A stretch of DNA of 64,000 nt from Rhabditoides inermis. Its lineage: Eukaryota; Nematoda; Chromadorea; Rhabditida; Rhabditidae. The notes beneath the pieces are model-generated. The model did no database searches. It worked only from the letters and a program-made list of their open reading frames with translations, and was not told where the DNA came from. A program made the position numbers and the translations under genes. The DNA lies in assembly GCA_963966185.1 (NCBI GenBank), contig CAWZYM010000271.1, forward strand, positions 122,001 to 186,000. The letters are read 5' to 3'. Each line of letters starts with the position of its first letter. Position 1 is the stretch's first letter. Below are positions 1 to 11,779 of the stretch, in pieces.

Positions 1-913
1 CAGAGGAGAGGTGACAATAGATAGGATGAGAGCAAAGAGCTGTCTCTAGAAAGTTGCTGTCATCTCAGCGGAGACGTGAAAGTAGGTAACAGAGGGCATA
101 TAACTCTCTCTCTCTCTCTCTCTAGAAAATTGCTGTCACCGCAGCGGAGAAGTGAAAATAGATAATAGAGAGCACAATACTGTCTCTAAAAAGTTGCGGT
201 CTCCGCAGCGGAGACGTGACAGTAGATAGAGGAGAGCATAGATCTGCCTCTAGAAAATTGCTGTCACCGCAAGCGGAGATGTGAAATAGTAGCACAGTAC
301 TTCATCTCGAAAGTTGCTGTCACCGCAGCGGAGACGTAGACGTGATAATAGACAAGAGAGAGAGGGGGGAGGGGGAGAGAAGAGAGAGGAGGGGAAGAGG
401 AGGGAAAGAGAGGGAGAGGGAGGGAGAGAGGGGGGGAGAGGGAGGGAGAGGGAGGGAGAGGGAAGAGTAGACAGAATTAAGTAGACGAGAGAGAGAGAGA
501 GAGAGAAAGAAAGAAAAAGAAAGAAAAAGAGATAAAGGGAGAGAAAGAAGGAGAAGGGAGAGTAGACATAACTCATTACTCATAACTGTCTCTTAAAATT
601 CGCAGTGACTACCGCAGACGTGAGAGTAGAAGAGTAGACAGAATATACCATAGTACTGTTTCTAGAAAGTTGTTATCACCGCTGCGGAGACGTGAGAGTA
701 GACGAGCGAGAGAGAGAGAAAGAGAGAGAGAGAGGAGATAGGAGGGAGAGGAGGAAAAGGAGGATATAGGAGCGAGAGTAGAAATAACTGTCTCTCGTAA
801 TTTGCAGTGACTACCGCAGACGTGAGAGTAGAAGAGTAGACAGAATATACCATAGTACTGTCTCTAGAATGTTGTTTAGAAAGTTGTTGTCACCGCTGCG
901 GAGACGTGATAAT

Positions 914-944
<31 letters not shown>

Positions 945-1020
945 GAGGGAGAGTAGATATAACTGTCGTTCGAAATTCGCAGTGACTACCGCAGACGTGA
1001 GAGTAGAAGAGTAGACAGAA
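1..1020. repeat. GA-rich satellite (repeat family H, copy A, first part)
   Basis: Units of roughly 100 bp share a core on the minus strand reading GACAACAACTTTCTAGAGAC, then CTACTCTTCTACTCTCACGT and CTGCAGTAGTCACTGCGA, separated by GA microsatellite. The same cores recur at 2107-2370 in this orientation and at 48030-48840 in the opposite orientation. The long ORFs here are only Ser/Leu/Pro-rich readings of the GA tract and are not genes. Confidence 0.9.
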
Positions 1021-1022
1021 TT

Positions 1023-1047
1023 AGAGAGGGCGCGCAGCGCCCTCTCT
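1023..1047. other. GC-rich perfect hairpin
   Basis: An 11-bp perfect stem (arms 1023-1033 and 1037-1047) with a GCA loop lies where the GA satellite ends. It marks a repeat boundary or an internal fold of family H. It is not followed by a T-run convincing enough to call a terminator. Confidence 0.7.
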
Positions 1048-1515
1048 TTTGGCTTAGGATAAGGCTCGCGCCAGAATTTTCAAGAAGTGATATCCAAAAG
1101 TCATGTTATAACCAATGTGAACTTGTCCAAATCATGTTAGTTAGATTCGCACCGTTTCGTGGGCCAAATCACTGGTCGACGGCATCTTTGTATCTTTTCT
1201 GTGAAAGAAGTTATGCGCGATCCCGCGCTCGCACTAGGCGAAAGGCCAGCGTGTTTCGTGTCCTTCCCGTTACCGACTTTTCCCAACTTGCACTTTGCGT
1301 GTAGTCCGCCCCGCCGCCGCCAGCGTCAAATGCGCGCCGGGTTTGCATTGTTTTGACCCCGCCAACTATAACCAGGAGGAAGAGCGCAGTAGGCGCGACA
1401 CCGACTGGTTATAAGAAAATATGCTGTGAAAACGTTTTGTGAAACGTAACGGCGATCCGTGAATACGATGTGACGTGTGGTACATGAGACGAAGAAGTGC
1501 GAGAAGAGCAGAGGT
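1048..1515. other. No gene seen
   Basis: Unique-looking sequence with short open frames only. Nothing has splice or domain support. Confidence 0.5.
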
Positions 1516-1701
1516 AGAGAGAGAATGGCAGATATAGAGAGAAGGGCAGATAAAGATGGAGAGAAGGACAGAGAGAGATGGAGAAAGAGCGAGAGAGCGC
1601 AGTGAAAGAGAGAGAGAATGGCAGATATAGAGAGAAGGGCAGATAAAGATGGAGAGAAGGACAGAGAGAGATGGAGAAAGAGCGAGAGAGCGCAGTGAAA
1701 G
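1516..1701. repeat. 93-bp tandem duplication, two copies
   Basis: Two near-identical 93-bp GA-rich units: the string AATGGCAGATATAGAG starts at 1524 and again at 1617. The minus-strand ORF across it shows the protein-level repeat and is not a gene. Confidence 0.9.
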
Positions 1702-1830
1702 AGAGAAAGAACAGTGAGAGAGAACAGAAGGAGATAGATTAGGTTTTGATTAAATCCAGATGAATAGTCATAATTCAGCACATATTACATATAAAAAATT
1801 TCTATGAAATTTAACAAAAGCACATATATT

Positions 1831-2106
1831 TTCTTTAAAAAGTACTTGCGTAAAAAGACTCAGTTTGTCTTGACCCAATTCAACAAAAGCGCATGCATAA
1901 AACGTTTACAAATACTAACAAACCTGCACTTCTCTCTCTCTCTCTCCATCTCCTTTAATTGTATTCTTATATTTCCTATGTTAGTTAGTGTCAACAGTCT
2001 GGTCTTCGCAGGTTTGTGTTAGTATTTGTAAACGTTTTATGCATGCGCTTTTGTTGAATTGGGTCAAGACAAACTGAGTCTTTTTACGCAAGTATTTTTT
2101 AAAGAA
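1831..2106. mobile_element. Foldback MITE, about 97-bp arms
   Basis: The left arm 1831-1927 is the near-perfect reverse complement of the right arm 2008-2106, with an 80-bp spacer. It sits inside family H satellite. Related single arms with the motif TTTTATGCATGTGCTTTT occur at 57660-57720 and 57780-57850. It has no coding capacity, so it is a non-autonomous DNA element. Confidence 0.88.
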
Positions 2107-2163
2107 ATATACCATAGTACTGTCTCTAGAAAGTTGTTGTCACCGCTGCGGAGATGTGAGAAT

Positions 2164-2202
<39 letters not shown>

Positions 2203-2626
2203 CGAGAGAGGGGGTAGGAGGAGAGAGGAGGGAGAGTAGACATAACTGTCTCTCGAAATTCGCATTGACTACTGCAGACGTGAGAGTAGAAGAGTAGAAA
2301 GAATATACCATAGTACTGTCTCTAGAAAGTTGTTGTCACCGCTGCGGAGACGTGAGAATATACGAGAGAGAGAGAGAAATAATAGCGAAAGACAAAATAA
2401 AAAAAGAGAAAGAGAGAGACGGAGGGAGAGAGAGGGAGTGGGGAGAGAGAGAGAGGGAGGAATAGGAAGTAAATGAGTTGAAAATAGAGAAAATGATAAA
2501 AACAACAGAGAAAGAAAGTAGGATAGAGATGAAAAAGATGTTTCTACGCAAAAATAACTATACTTCTATTTTTCTATTCTTGTATACCTAGTGCGGAGGC
2601 GCGCGACAGCGCGCCGGAGCGCTAGT
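2107..2626 (+). mobile_element. GA satellite plus hairpin end (family H, copy A)
   Basis: Satellite cores continue to about 2540. Then comes a boundary block, GTATACCTAGTGCGGAGGCG at 2575-2594, and a perfect 7-bp GC hairpin with loop GACA ending near 2613. CTAG follows at 2621-2624, then T. The same block ends copy B at 47375 in opposite orientation. A hairpin shortly before CTAG|T resembles the 3' terminus of Helitrons, but no Rep/helicase ORF is present. The assignment is inference. Confidence 0.55.
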
Positions 2627-2693
2627 TCAGTACGAACTGAGATAATTCCAGTTTTGTGTATAAAATGAGGAAGACTGCAAGTTGGTTCAGTTG

Positions 2694-3165
2694 GTCGATA
2701 AAAACAACTGTTAGTAGGATAAAACACCGTCTCCGACGGTCACAATTTACAGATCACAATTTACAGAGGCAGCACGCTTGAACGACTGCTTGGTCTCCTC
2801 CAAAACAGCCTTCTCGGGTAAAGCATTCCATAGTGTCGCGGTCATTGGAAACCGCGATGGCGCGCGGCCCCGCCCCCGCCAATCTCTGGACAGGAGTCTC
2901 CGCGCTTCCCCTACCGAGCAGAGTGACCTCTCGCTCTCGCTCTCCTTTCTCGCCTTCCACCCGCCAATAAACATGTTAGTGCTCATGTTCGCGGTTCGCG
3001 TAATTGAGTAGTGTGGACATTTTAGGGATGTGGTAACATCTAGTGGTGATTGGGGGTGAGAGGGTGAGGGAGGGGGACAGGCTGTTGTTCTTTACCGTAT
3101 ACCACTTGGCCTTCTCTAGCACTCGGTCATCCCATGACGTGGAATCGTTTTGCGTCATTTCTTCT
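2694..3165 (-). mobile_element. Decayed 3' fragment of the resident LINE
   Basis: 2694-2843 matches the LINE 3' UTR and C-terminal codons at 37526-37655, and 3086-3165 matches 37848-37920. About 240 bp of unrelated GC-rich sequence lies between them. There is also a 12-bp duplication (CACAATTTACAG) inside the 3' UTR. This is a dead, rearranged copy. Confidence 0.85.
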
Positions 3166-3394
3166 GCCAAAGAAAAGTCGCCTATTGTCAAAACGGGGCC
3201 CCTTTACATTGATTCGTTCACTATATTTTGAAAACTCTAAGACAAATCTAAATTAGCATGCAAAAAACTCGTTTGTCCTTGAAAAAATCTACAAAACCGA
3301 AGAACGATAGAGAAACAGTTGTACTACATTTCCCAAAAGATGCAACGACATGAAATACAGAATGAGAACTGTAAACATTCTAAAATTGTTTGAC

Positions 3395-3500
3395 ATTGTT
3401 GGTTAGACAAAAATCAGAACCCATGGGAATATGTTTTCATTTTGACAAAGTTTCGCGTGGATACCCAGGTTCGAACTCGCAAACAGCTGCTTCCTAAGAG
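3395..3500 (-). repeat. tRNA-like repeat, family E (degraded)
   Basis: Shares the series TTAGACAA..TCAGAACCCAT..TGTTTTCA..GACAAA with 57300-57385, then a B-box-like GTTCGAACCTGGG read on the minus strand. The tRNA half is more decayed here than at 57296-57440. Confidence 0.6.
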
Positions 3501-3541
3501 AGATCATGAGAGAGTATCAACGAAATGAAGATTTTGTTGTT

Positions 3542-3813
3542 TGTTTAGCCGGTTGATTCCGGGACCTTCTAGTCGAGAACAAGATGGGGTTCTTGGATTA
3601 CGACCACATCAGCAGAGGGAGTCGAGTTAAGTGGCGTCGGACGTCTTGAACTCTGTTCTTGAGCTGTGACGCCCACTGGTTACTATGAGAGTGAATTGCC
3701 ACACCACAAGCGCTGGGTGAATTTAACAAGAATGGTCGACTCCGAATGAGATCGAACCAGCGACAGCGAGATTGAGAGACAAACGGTTCATCCACTGAGC
3801 CGCGCCCCCGGCA
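3542..3813 (-). repeat. tRNA-derived SINE, family A, copy 1
   Basis: Read on the minus strand it begins GCCGGGGGCGCGGCTCAGT, with an A-box-like GGCTCAGTGGATGAAC and a B-box-like GGTTCGATCTC, followed by about 200 bp of non-tRNA body. It aligns along its full length with 14150-14436. Pol III boxes plus a unique body fit a tRNA-derived SINE. Confidence 0.8.
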
Positions 3814-3914
3814 TCGGAAATCTACGGAGCATTTTGTTGAAAATAACGATTTTTCCCCACCAAAAATCCTGGGCTAACAGGGGTAAGCCTATGATACACA
3901 TGTAAACAATAGGA

Positions 3915-4030
3915 CACGTGCAGATCACTGCGAACCACAACCTCAAACTATTATGTTGAAACTCGCGAGAAATTGAACCCCCAGCTGGATAGCTGCGCGC
4001 ACCACCACTGCGCTAGCCACGATCCTTTAG
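3915..4030 (-). repeat. tRNA-like repeat, family F
   Basis: The minus strand reads GTGGCTAGCGCAGTGGTGG (A-box region), then GGGGGTTCAATTTCTCGC (B-box region) about 35 nt later. No acceptor stem can be paired, so this is a tRNA-derived relic and not a tRNA gene. Confidence 0.55.
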
Positions 4031-5134
4031 TGAAACCAATTTTAGTAAAACCTCATTCTGATGATACTATTCTTCAGACGGGTTGTCCTATAGCGCTGCC
4101 GTAGTGCCGTGGTGTCGGGTGTATGGCATCATTTCCTAATTACCAAAAAAACAAAACTTTTTCGCGGAGCCTGGCATTTCAAAATTGGATTTCGAGTAGC
4201 GCCAAGAACCATAGATAAAAGAACTATGAACACCTTATCCACGAAAATAAAACAGTGACACTTGAGGTAAACGTGTAAATGTCAAATGTTCTAATTAGAC
4301 GACAAGGACATTGTTCAGTAACCTACCATAGCTAATCTTTTCATTTTCCGACATTGTCTTTTCGACATTATTTTTCTGCACTATTCACTCACGAGTTAAC
4401 CGGTTTTTTTTAAAATAATATTATAGAAACACACCACTCCAAATGTTGCACATAAAAAATTCATGATAAAGTTCGACTGCCACGTGAAAAAACATGAAAA
4501 TGCATATGTTTCATAATTAAATTTCAGATTAACCTCATTTTCACGGAACGGTTTTTTTCAGTCGGTCAATCAGACAGACAAGAAATTACTAGAAGTTCGT
4601 GCATAAACATAGTCATCACACGGACTCAAAATATAAAAGTTTCTTTTTTCGTTTGTAAACAGTTCTGGCTTCTGGCCATAATATTGCTCATAATTCACTT
4701 TGTTTTCAAGATTTCGTTAAAATCACACGACAAGTGATTGATTTCATACAGAAATTTTCAATAAATTCTGAAAAGTTTAACGGAGTTATCAGCTTATGAA
4801 GGTGCTCCGATCTGCTTTATTTCTCTTTCAGAAGACCCTATTTTCCATGAATGATCTGGCGCTGGCTGATAGCGCGACTAGATGCATTGAAATGATGTCT
4901 AGAAAATAAGCTACAAGGTGGCTGCCGTACCGTAAACGGGAGCAATACTCTAATTTGCTTAAAAAAATAGAAATATGAAGAAAACGCGTTAAAAAAATTT
5001 GAATTTTGTTTGTGTGGTTGTGCGTTTACGCTTCGGTTTTTTCTAATATTTTTTGTTTCGATTTTCAAAACATTGTGACTCGTTTTCTGGGTAATTGGGA
5101 CACCACGACATTCGACATTGAATTACTGTTTTTC
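4031..5134. other. AT-rich intergenic, nothing recognised
   Basis: No exon-like frame, inverted repeat or tandem array was seen. Confidence 0.5.
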
Positions 5135-7780
5135 ATGGGTTCATTACAGAGTCTGGTCATTCCGAGTTCAACCCGCATTTCTACAACATTTGAAAACAAC
5201 TTCACCGCTAATTTTGCTATGTTCGTAGCAATATTAGTGAACGATACACTGGCTAAAGATAGCGGATACTATCACTGGTTTCGAACGATCTATTATATCG
5301 AGGTTTGTATGACTTTCGGATGTTGAAAACAATCCTATTTTCCAGATTGCACTCAATATTTTCTCGATTTTTCTCGCTATTTTCGATGCTTTTTGCTTTG
5401 GAACAACTAAAAGAATGCATTCGCATCTTCACGTGAGTTCAGTTTATTTTAATAATTGTGACGGCCCCGTGCATCGTACGGCAGTCATTTTGCCGATTGT
5501 TTACCAGACCGCATTTGAAGCATCAATAGCCCGTCATTGGCCCGCGCGAGATCATTCAACCGCGCATTTCGGCGGTTACTCATTAAAAAAATGAGGGTCA
5601 TTAGCAAGTCTAATGACACAGAGTCTTCTAAAGTTAAAAAGCAAAAATGCTTATCGATCTCTAGTGTTTGATTCTTAATTTTCGCCTTCGTTTTTTTAAG
5701 GTGGAGTCGAAAAACTTTGAGTTGAGTCTGTTTACAAAAGAAGATCTCAAAAACTGTTTGAGCACAAAAATACACATTCGGGTCAGATTTGCAAAAAGTC
5801 TTGTCTGTCTGGCGAGCCAGCGATATTGACGTACGATGAAAGAGGAAAAGGCCTAAGTGGGTTTTTGAAGAAGTCAAAATTTGTACTTTTGAAACAGTTT
5901 GAAATATTTGTGTCAAAATATGTACAAGCTGCTTATGCGTGATATTTACACAAAAAAATGAGCAATTCAGGCTCCAGCCATCAGTAACTGTGTCGTTTTC
6001 GCAATGAGCGCCGTCGCCAGATTGCAACTTTTCAACTATCAGATTAACTCTGAAAACTATGGAGATGGTGAGTTTGATGAATCTTTCAGTAGTCATTCAT
6101 CAATTAATGTTGAATGCTTCAGATCTCATATCCTTTACTAGGGACCACAACGTCAGGTGTAGAGTTTGTGTCGAAATCATGTAACATTTTCTGACTGGAC
6201 GCGTTACTTGTTCTAATTAGCGTAGAACGATTCGTCCTTCCGCGCTGATTGCAACGGTATTCGATTCATGGGAAAACGTGCCCCGTAAAGTAGTGAAAAT
6301 CGTTAAAGAGTTATATGGTGACGTCATATTTCTTTGATCTAGCCGCCATTGCCCAAAATGAGTAATGAAAAATGATATCACAAGATACGTATTTCATCAG
6401 ATATTGATTGATTACAATCAAACAAAACGTATAGCTACTCTTTGAAACGAATATACTCATAATTTCACCATTGATGACGTCATCAGTACTTTGATCTAGC
6501 CGCCCTCTGTCGCACTTTCCCTGTGTGAGCGCGCGCTCGGATGCGCGCGCGCCGCGCGGAATTAGAGCGCAATGTGAACGATGAACCCTATGAACATTAT
6601 ATATTTTTGAAATCAGCTTAAAACAAACTACAATTTTATATTATTTGCTATACCACATCCAAACATCTGAAAATCTCATTGTGGTCCCTAATCCTTTACG
6701 CATCTTTTTTTCGCCTCTTTCTTTCGCATAATTTTTTCTATTTACGAAACTAATAGTTTATTGTTTATCGGAATCGAGGTTTGTACTTTTACAATGTTAC
6801 ACATGCTGAAAAATTCACAATGTTGATGTATCAGCGCATTATCTCTACGATTTGGATTCACGACTACGAGTCCAAGAAAAGGACGTACATTCCCGTAACT
6901 ATAATAGTCGTTGATGTACTTTTGTCCGTTCCTCAAACGATTCTACTGATGAACGGTGACATTTCATTAACTATTACAAAACGGTTTATTAAGGACTGTA
7001 CAACTGGAAGGCCGGTTTCGTGGTCGTTTCTGTTGTGACAACACTTTTGACCATAGTACGAGATGATATTTTGTTAAAAATGTAGAGGTTTCCACATTTA
7101 GACCGTTCCCATGTTGATTAAAGCCAATGTCACGATTTTGAAACAACTCAATGAAAACAAGTCGCAGTATTTTTTGTCTGCGAGATACCAGCTAATAGAA
7201 AACCTGCATTTTCTGAGGGTGAGTCACAACTGTTTTCATTCATACAATTTCGGAAATTCGAACGTTTGTCACAAACAATCGAGATTTCTAAACAAAAAAA
7301 GAATGATCATGAGGCTTGAATCTTTAATGACAAAACTGATTTTAAATGACAAAACTAGAAATTGTACATATCTATTATGTTACATTCCAGTTGATGCGCG
7401 GTCTGTATGTGTTGATGGGAATGTCTTTCTTCGTTGTTCTAATCGGCATCGGAGTTCCCCTCTATGTATACTGGACCGATCCCCACGCTGTCAACTTCAT
7501 TCTCTGCTGCGCTGAACTCGTCTATATCATGTGCGTGTGCACTCTCGGTTTTTGATCAAATCAAATCTTTCATTACTAGTTGCAGTTTTGTAGTCTCAGT
7601 TTTTAGTCAAGCTATTTGATTGAAGAAAAAAATTTTAGCATTCGAACATATGTACTTCGTATTCGAATCTAATGTTGACATTTTTCCAGTTTCTGGTGTG
7701 TGGTGTACACATATGCTCTGGGAGTGCTGAGGGACAGAGCTCAGCTCACGAAGAACTTCATCTGTCTATTCATATGGTAA
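5135..7780 (+). pseudogene. Sre-type chemoreceptor (7TM GPCR), incomplete
   Basis: Exons read 5135-5302, 5346-5432, about 6757-6955, 6994-7055, 7102-7218, 7391-7530 and 7690-7780. Most phases match the intact Sre-type gene at 22978-24554: the fourth-listed exon is 62 nt in both genes and ends phase 0, and the sixth ends phase 2. Diagnostic pieces are an R..STIWIHDYESKKR third loop and SARYQLIENLHFLR. Family knowledge: Sre proteins are nematode-specific receptors of chemosensory neurons. The exon for TM2/loop is not found between 5433 and 6756, where a 552-bp MITE lies. The conserved last exon (E-T-E-I-Y-F type ending) is also missing, and the frame stops at TAA 7778. The start Met at 5135 is a guess. 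It is probably a decaying paralogue, though a divergent functional gene cannot be excluded. Confidence 0.7.
6139..6690. mobile_element. hAT-like MITE with target-site duplication
   Basis: Perfect 12-bp terminal inverted repeats, TAGGGACCACAA and TTGTGGTCCCTA, bound 552 bp. The direct repeat ATCCTTTAC flanks it at 6130-6138 and 6691-6699. TAGGG termini with an 8-9 bp duplication suit the hAT superfamily. TTTGATCTAGCCGCC occurs twice inside. It sits within the broken Sre-type gene. Confidence 0.88.
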
Positions 7781-8471
7781 TTTATCGTAAGATAACTTTT
7801 TTTTGCGTGATGCACATGCTTATTGTGAATGGTCATGTAAGCAAATCGGTTTTAAAGATACAATTATAATATTCGTTCTGCTCGATCTTCGGTTCTTTGC
7901 TGACGGCACATCACAATCGCGCGAGAGTGGGCGAGAGCGCACGTGAAAAGAAGAGAGCGCAGAGCGGGAATCAGAACAATTGCGTTCGGCAGCGTGGCCT
8001 TTGCTGATCACTGCGTTCACGAAAAATGATCGATCCATGACTCATCAAAAATCGTCATAAACTTTGAGCCACTGTTTCTTGTAAGGTGTTCAAGGTTGTT
8101 TGTGAGACAATAAAGGTGTTTAATGATAAACGCTGTTTTCAGTCGCTCGCCGCGTTCAACTAAAGTGGGGCCAGTAAACGAATACAACAAGAACGAGGAG
8201 GCAGATATGTACTTCCAACATCTAAGAACGTGCTGGGCCGAACCATGAACGCCCCTTTTTTGCCCTTCCCTGATTTTTTTCTGTCAGTGATTCTGAATTC
8301 AGTTATGGTATTAGATTGAATAGAGATGTCGTACTGTTTATAAGTAGTATTTGATCTATATTTCAAGCTACGATAAACAAAGACTCATTGTGAGTTATAT
8401 CTAGTAGGCAAGCTTTGTTGTTTTTCTTACTGTTTGGGTGTAGGAATAAATACGTACTACAACGGTTGTAT
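7781..8471. other. No gene seen
   Basis: Searched for the missing terminal exon of the Sre-type gene and found none. There is a weak acceptor at 8140 (TGTTTTCAG) with no plausible continuation. Confidence 0.45.
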
Positions 8472-8803
8472 TTAAAGGTTTAGTGGCGCTTAGTTTTTGA
8501 CTTTGGTTCATTGCTGGATCCATGGAAACACGAAACAAACGAAAAAGGGGAAGAACGGCGTTTCCCTGTTACCAACACGCTTACCAAAGTTTGCACAAGC
8601 GAAGCTTGGTAAGGCGAAATCAAACTTGCTTATCGGAAAGTTGAGGTCTGCGCGCATCTTTACTTTATGAGTTCGTCAGCAAATGTCGTTGTAGTGTTGG
8701 GTTTACGGAACATGCTATGCCGGTTCGATTTTCTCTACGTTCAAACAGTTTTGCCAAGTTCTGAATTTCGATGAACCTTGGTTTTTCTAAACGCCCCTAT
8801 GCC
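8472..8803. mobile_element. MITE family M, copy 1
   Basis: About 330 bp, collinear with 9782-10102 (shared strings CATGGAAACACGAAACAA, ATGTCGTTGTAGTGTTG and AACCTTGG). Left end GGCGCTTAG, right end CTAAACGCCCCTATGCC. The TTAA flank is present at left only. Confidence 0.75.
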
Positions 8804-9781
8804 CTCAAAAAGGTATCCGTATGCAATACAAAAAAGCGTAAGGAAAGGAATTGTCTACCAAGATAACGAAAATGGGCAAAAAGTAAATAAACGGATCAGA
8901 TCTACTCAGCCAAATTTCACACACAACCAGTATTGAAAAGGGATTAAGAAACAAGTGATTCAGAAGTAAATGTAGCTTCTCAAGGTTAGTACGAATACTG
9001 CACGGAAGAAGGTAGAAGGCTCACTATGTTGCTAATTGTACAACTAGACATTCAAAGTGCTACCGTCGGCGGTCAAACCTTTCCTTCCACCTTCTCCTTC
9101 AGCTCCGCCTTTCAAACATTATCGACAGTCTTTTTTCGATCTCTCATTGAGTGTCGCAGTTGCAAAAGAGATGCGTGCCGTTCTCGCGACCGGGGTTTGA
9201 CTCAGTGTTTGGAAAATCGTGCCTACAGACAGCTAATAGGCAGAACAAAACTGTTCTTTTTGGTGACAGCTAAGACAGTTTCTCTTGATTATTTGATCTG
9301 TCTCGTTATCATATGCTTAGGACAATGATGAATTGCACGTGAACTTTCTGCATACACTGATAGCGTGATAAATAGATAAGTTCTCACTTTCTTGTTATCG
9401 CAATGCGCGAGACATTCGGGTTCACTCGTTGAGTGGTCTTTTCAGAAGTGATGCACGATTGAAAAAAACACACACACTAGAAGGCTGCGTCAACCAAGAA
9501 GTGCCTACAATAGACAAACGCGTACTAGATGTTTTAGTTCTACAATACTTTTAACAAAAGTATGATTGTCTCAATTAAACCCAAGGACCAAATCGATTTT
9601 AATAGATACATGTGCGAACAGGCTCTCTCGCGTGTACCAGAGCACGACGAAAAGGTTATCTTGAACGAAATCATGAGTAATAGTTTAATATCAAAGAAGA
9701 CATTTTTTTTCTGTTTCGTTTTATGTCGAATAATGTTGAGAGCTTTTTATACTGTTTTTATTGAAATCATGTCTTTATTAA
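8804..9781. other. Intergenic; one degenerate tRNA-like stretch
   Basis: Around 9152-9215 a TCGCAGTTGC..GGGGTTTGACTC pair looks like faint A and B boxes. The overlapping ORFs (9026-9328, 9562-9921) have no recognisable domain and run into the MITE, so they are not called. Confidence 0.4.
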
Positions 9782-10102
9782 AGGCACAGGGGCGCTTAGT
9801 TTTTGACTTTGTTTCATTGCTTGACCCATGGAAACACGAAACAATCAAAGAAAACGCGAAAGAACGGCGTTTTCGCGTTACCTACACTCTTACCAACATG
9901 TGCACGTGCGAAGTTTGGTAAGACGAATTCGAACTTCGCGCCAAAATGCTTATCGTAAAGTCGAACTCTGTGCGCATCTCGTCGATATGAGTTCGTCATC
10001 ATATGTCGTTGTAGTGTTGTGGTAACGCTCACGGTTCACGGATTATGCTATGTCGAGAGTGATTTTCGATAAACCTTGGTAATTCTAAACGCACTTGTGC
10101 CT
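9782..10102. mobile_element. MITE family M, copy 2, TTAA-flanked
   Basis: Ends AGGCACAGGGGCGCTTAG and CTAAACGCACTTGTGCCT form an imperfect 18-bp terminal inverted repeat. TTAA lies immediately outside on both sides (9778-9781 and 10103-10106), the target duplication typical of piggyBac-type elements. A lone end also appears near 36915. Confidence 0.75.
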
Positions 10103-10254
10103 TTAAAATCATGTGTGTCAATTTGTTCAGTTGAGACAACAGTTCAAATCAATTATAATTACTTGGGAGTACTTTCAAAAGATGATTCTCTCTCGTCCAT
10201 GGTAGTGAATCAGAAATAAGATTGAGTTTAGAGCTTTTTTGACAATGTCACACT

Positions 10255-10385
10255 TTGGTTATTGGTTTATATAACCAAAAACAGGTCAAAAACCGTTTTC
10301 AAATCGGTTAACCTGTTTCCGGTTAACCGAAACCGATTTTTTTTAATATCGATTTATCGGTTAACCGGAAAATCGTGAAGAATTT
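10255..10385. repeat. Cluster of GGTTAACC palindromes
   Basis: CGGTTAACC, CCGGTTAACCG and CGGTTAACCGG recur within 80 bp, giving overlapping self-complementary motifs. The role is unknown; it may be the remains of a hairpin element. Confidence 0.6.
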
Positions 10386-10793
10386 AACCAAAACATCTTT
10401 GAATGGAAGAGTTAGTATCAATTCAAAATCAGCAAAAAAAACCTCCTTCAGGAAAAGTAGTTTTGCAGCATTTTAGCGTTTTTTTCATCACAACTGAGAG
10501 AACGTTGGCGCGCCTTTTTTGATGGTCATACCAAGCAATCTCTGAGAAAATCGGATACCACTGGGATCTAGGATATGAAAAAGTGGAAAGTTATAATGTG
10601 TTGGTGTTTTCAACTAACAAATATCAACAACATGTTATGAAACTTTTTTTCGAAATTAAAATGAATAATTTTTGATAAGCTAAATCGGTCAAATGTCATG
10701 GAAACCTATTTATATAACCTATTTTTGGACAGCCGTTATAATTTAAAAAAAAAACTTTTTATATAGACAGAATTTGATGTTAACCAAAGGGTA

Positions 10794-11706
10794 AGCTTTT
10801 ATACGCAAAAACATGATTTCCATTGCAAAAAGTAAATACCTAAAAAAATATGGAAGTTCGATAGCAGTCTCTAGTTTTCACTATTCGAAACTTAAATTAG
10901 TTCATAATCAAATAAAAATGATACGAGGAAAATCGAAGGGTACGTCTTTTTCGCTACAGTCGTTTGAAAGTGATCCAGCCATGGTGGTCATCGCAAATGG
11001 ACCATTAGCAGAAAAATAACCGACAAAAACGATTTGTTTCTTAAAACTAGGCCCCTAACCAAAACCGTTCCACTATAATAGTACTTTTTGTAACTAGTTG
11101 TTTAAACTTACCATAAAAGAATATAAAAAAGTGTTTTCGAAAAAACAACGAGAACGTATTTTGATTTATCGATCTTCATGTTCGCGAGCCAGCAACATTC
11201 AAATGTCGATATCTCAAAAGACTCCCCCTTCGATTTTCAAAAACCAAGTGTTTTGACACTTGTTATAGACTATATTTACATAAACTAATCGGAAAAGAGT
11301 GCTATCGAAGACTGGATAATCATCACGTCCAAAAGATTGGAATATTTTAGATTTTCTTGGATTGAAACGCTCAGGATTTGAAAAAAAAACTTTTTAGGAT
11401 TTGATGGTACAACGACAATGTGAACACAAAGTATGCTTTAAATCACTTCTAGTTTTAAGAAACAATTTGTTTTGGTCGGTTAATTTTCTGCTAATGGTCC
11501 ATTTGAGATGGACCACCATGGCTGGATCACTTTCAAACGACTGTAGCAAAAAAGACGTACCCTTCGATTTCCCTCGTAGAACTTTTAATAATTATAAACA
11601 AGTTGAGGTTTCTAATAATGGAACTAGAGACTGCTATCGAACTTCCGTATATTTATAAACATTTATTTTCTACAATGAAAATCATATTTTTGCCTGTAAA
11701 AGCTTA
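10794..11706. mobile_element. Foldback element, about 255-bp arms
   Basis: 10794-11050 is an imperfect reverse complement of 11449-11706, with about 400 bp between. Both small ORFs over the arms are mirror readings of each other (the CCATGGTGG..GGATCACTTTCAAACGA region). Non-autonomous. Confidence 0.8.
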
Positions 11707-11779
11707 GCCTTTGAACTACATCAATTTTTTTTATATGAAAAGTTTCTCGAATTGTTGAAAGAAATCGAACGCGCTCTTG

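Noticed and set aside
250..583. Overlapping Ser/Leu/Pro-rich minus-strand ORFs
   Set aside because: They are readings of GA/CT satellite in several frames, with no start context or domain. The same artefact occurs at 1326-1781, 2269-2505, 24860-25256, 47726-48339 and 48432-48797.
5485..6096. 203-codon minus-strand ORF opposite the Sre-type relic
   Set aside because: Open by low stop density only. There is no recognisable domain, composition is unlike the confirmed genes, and it ends near the MITE boundary.
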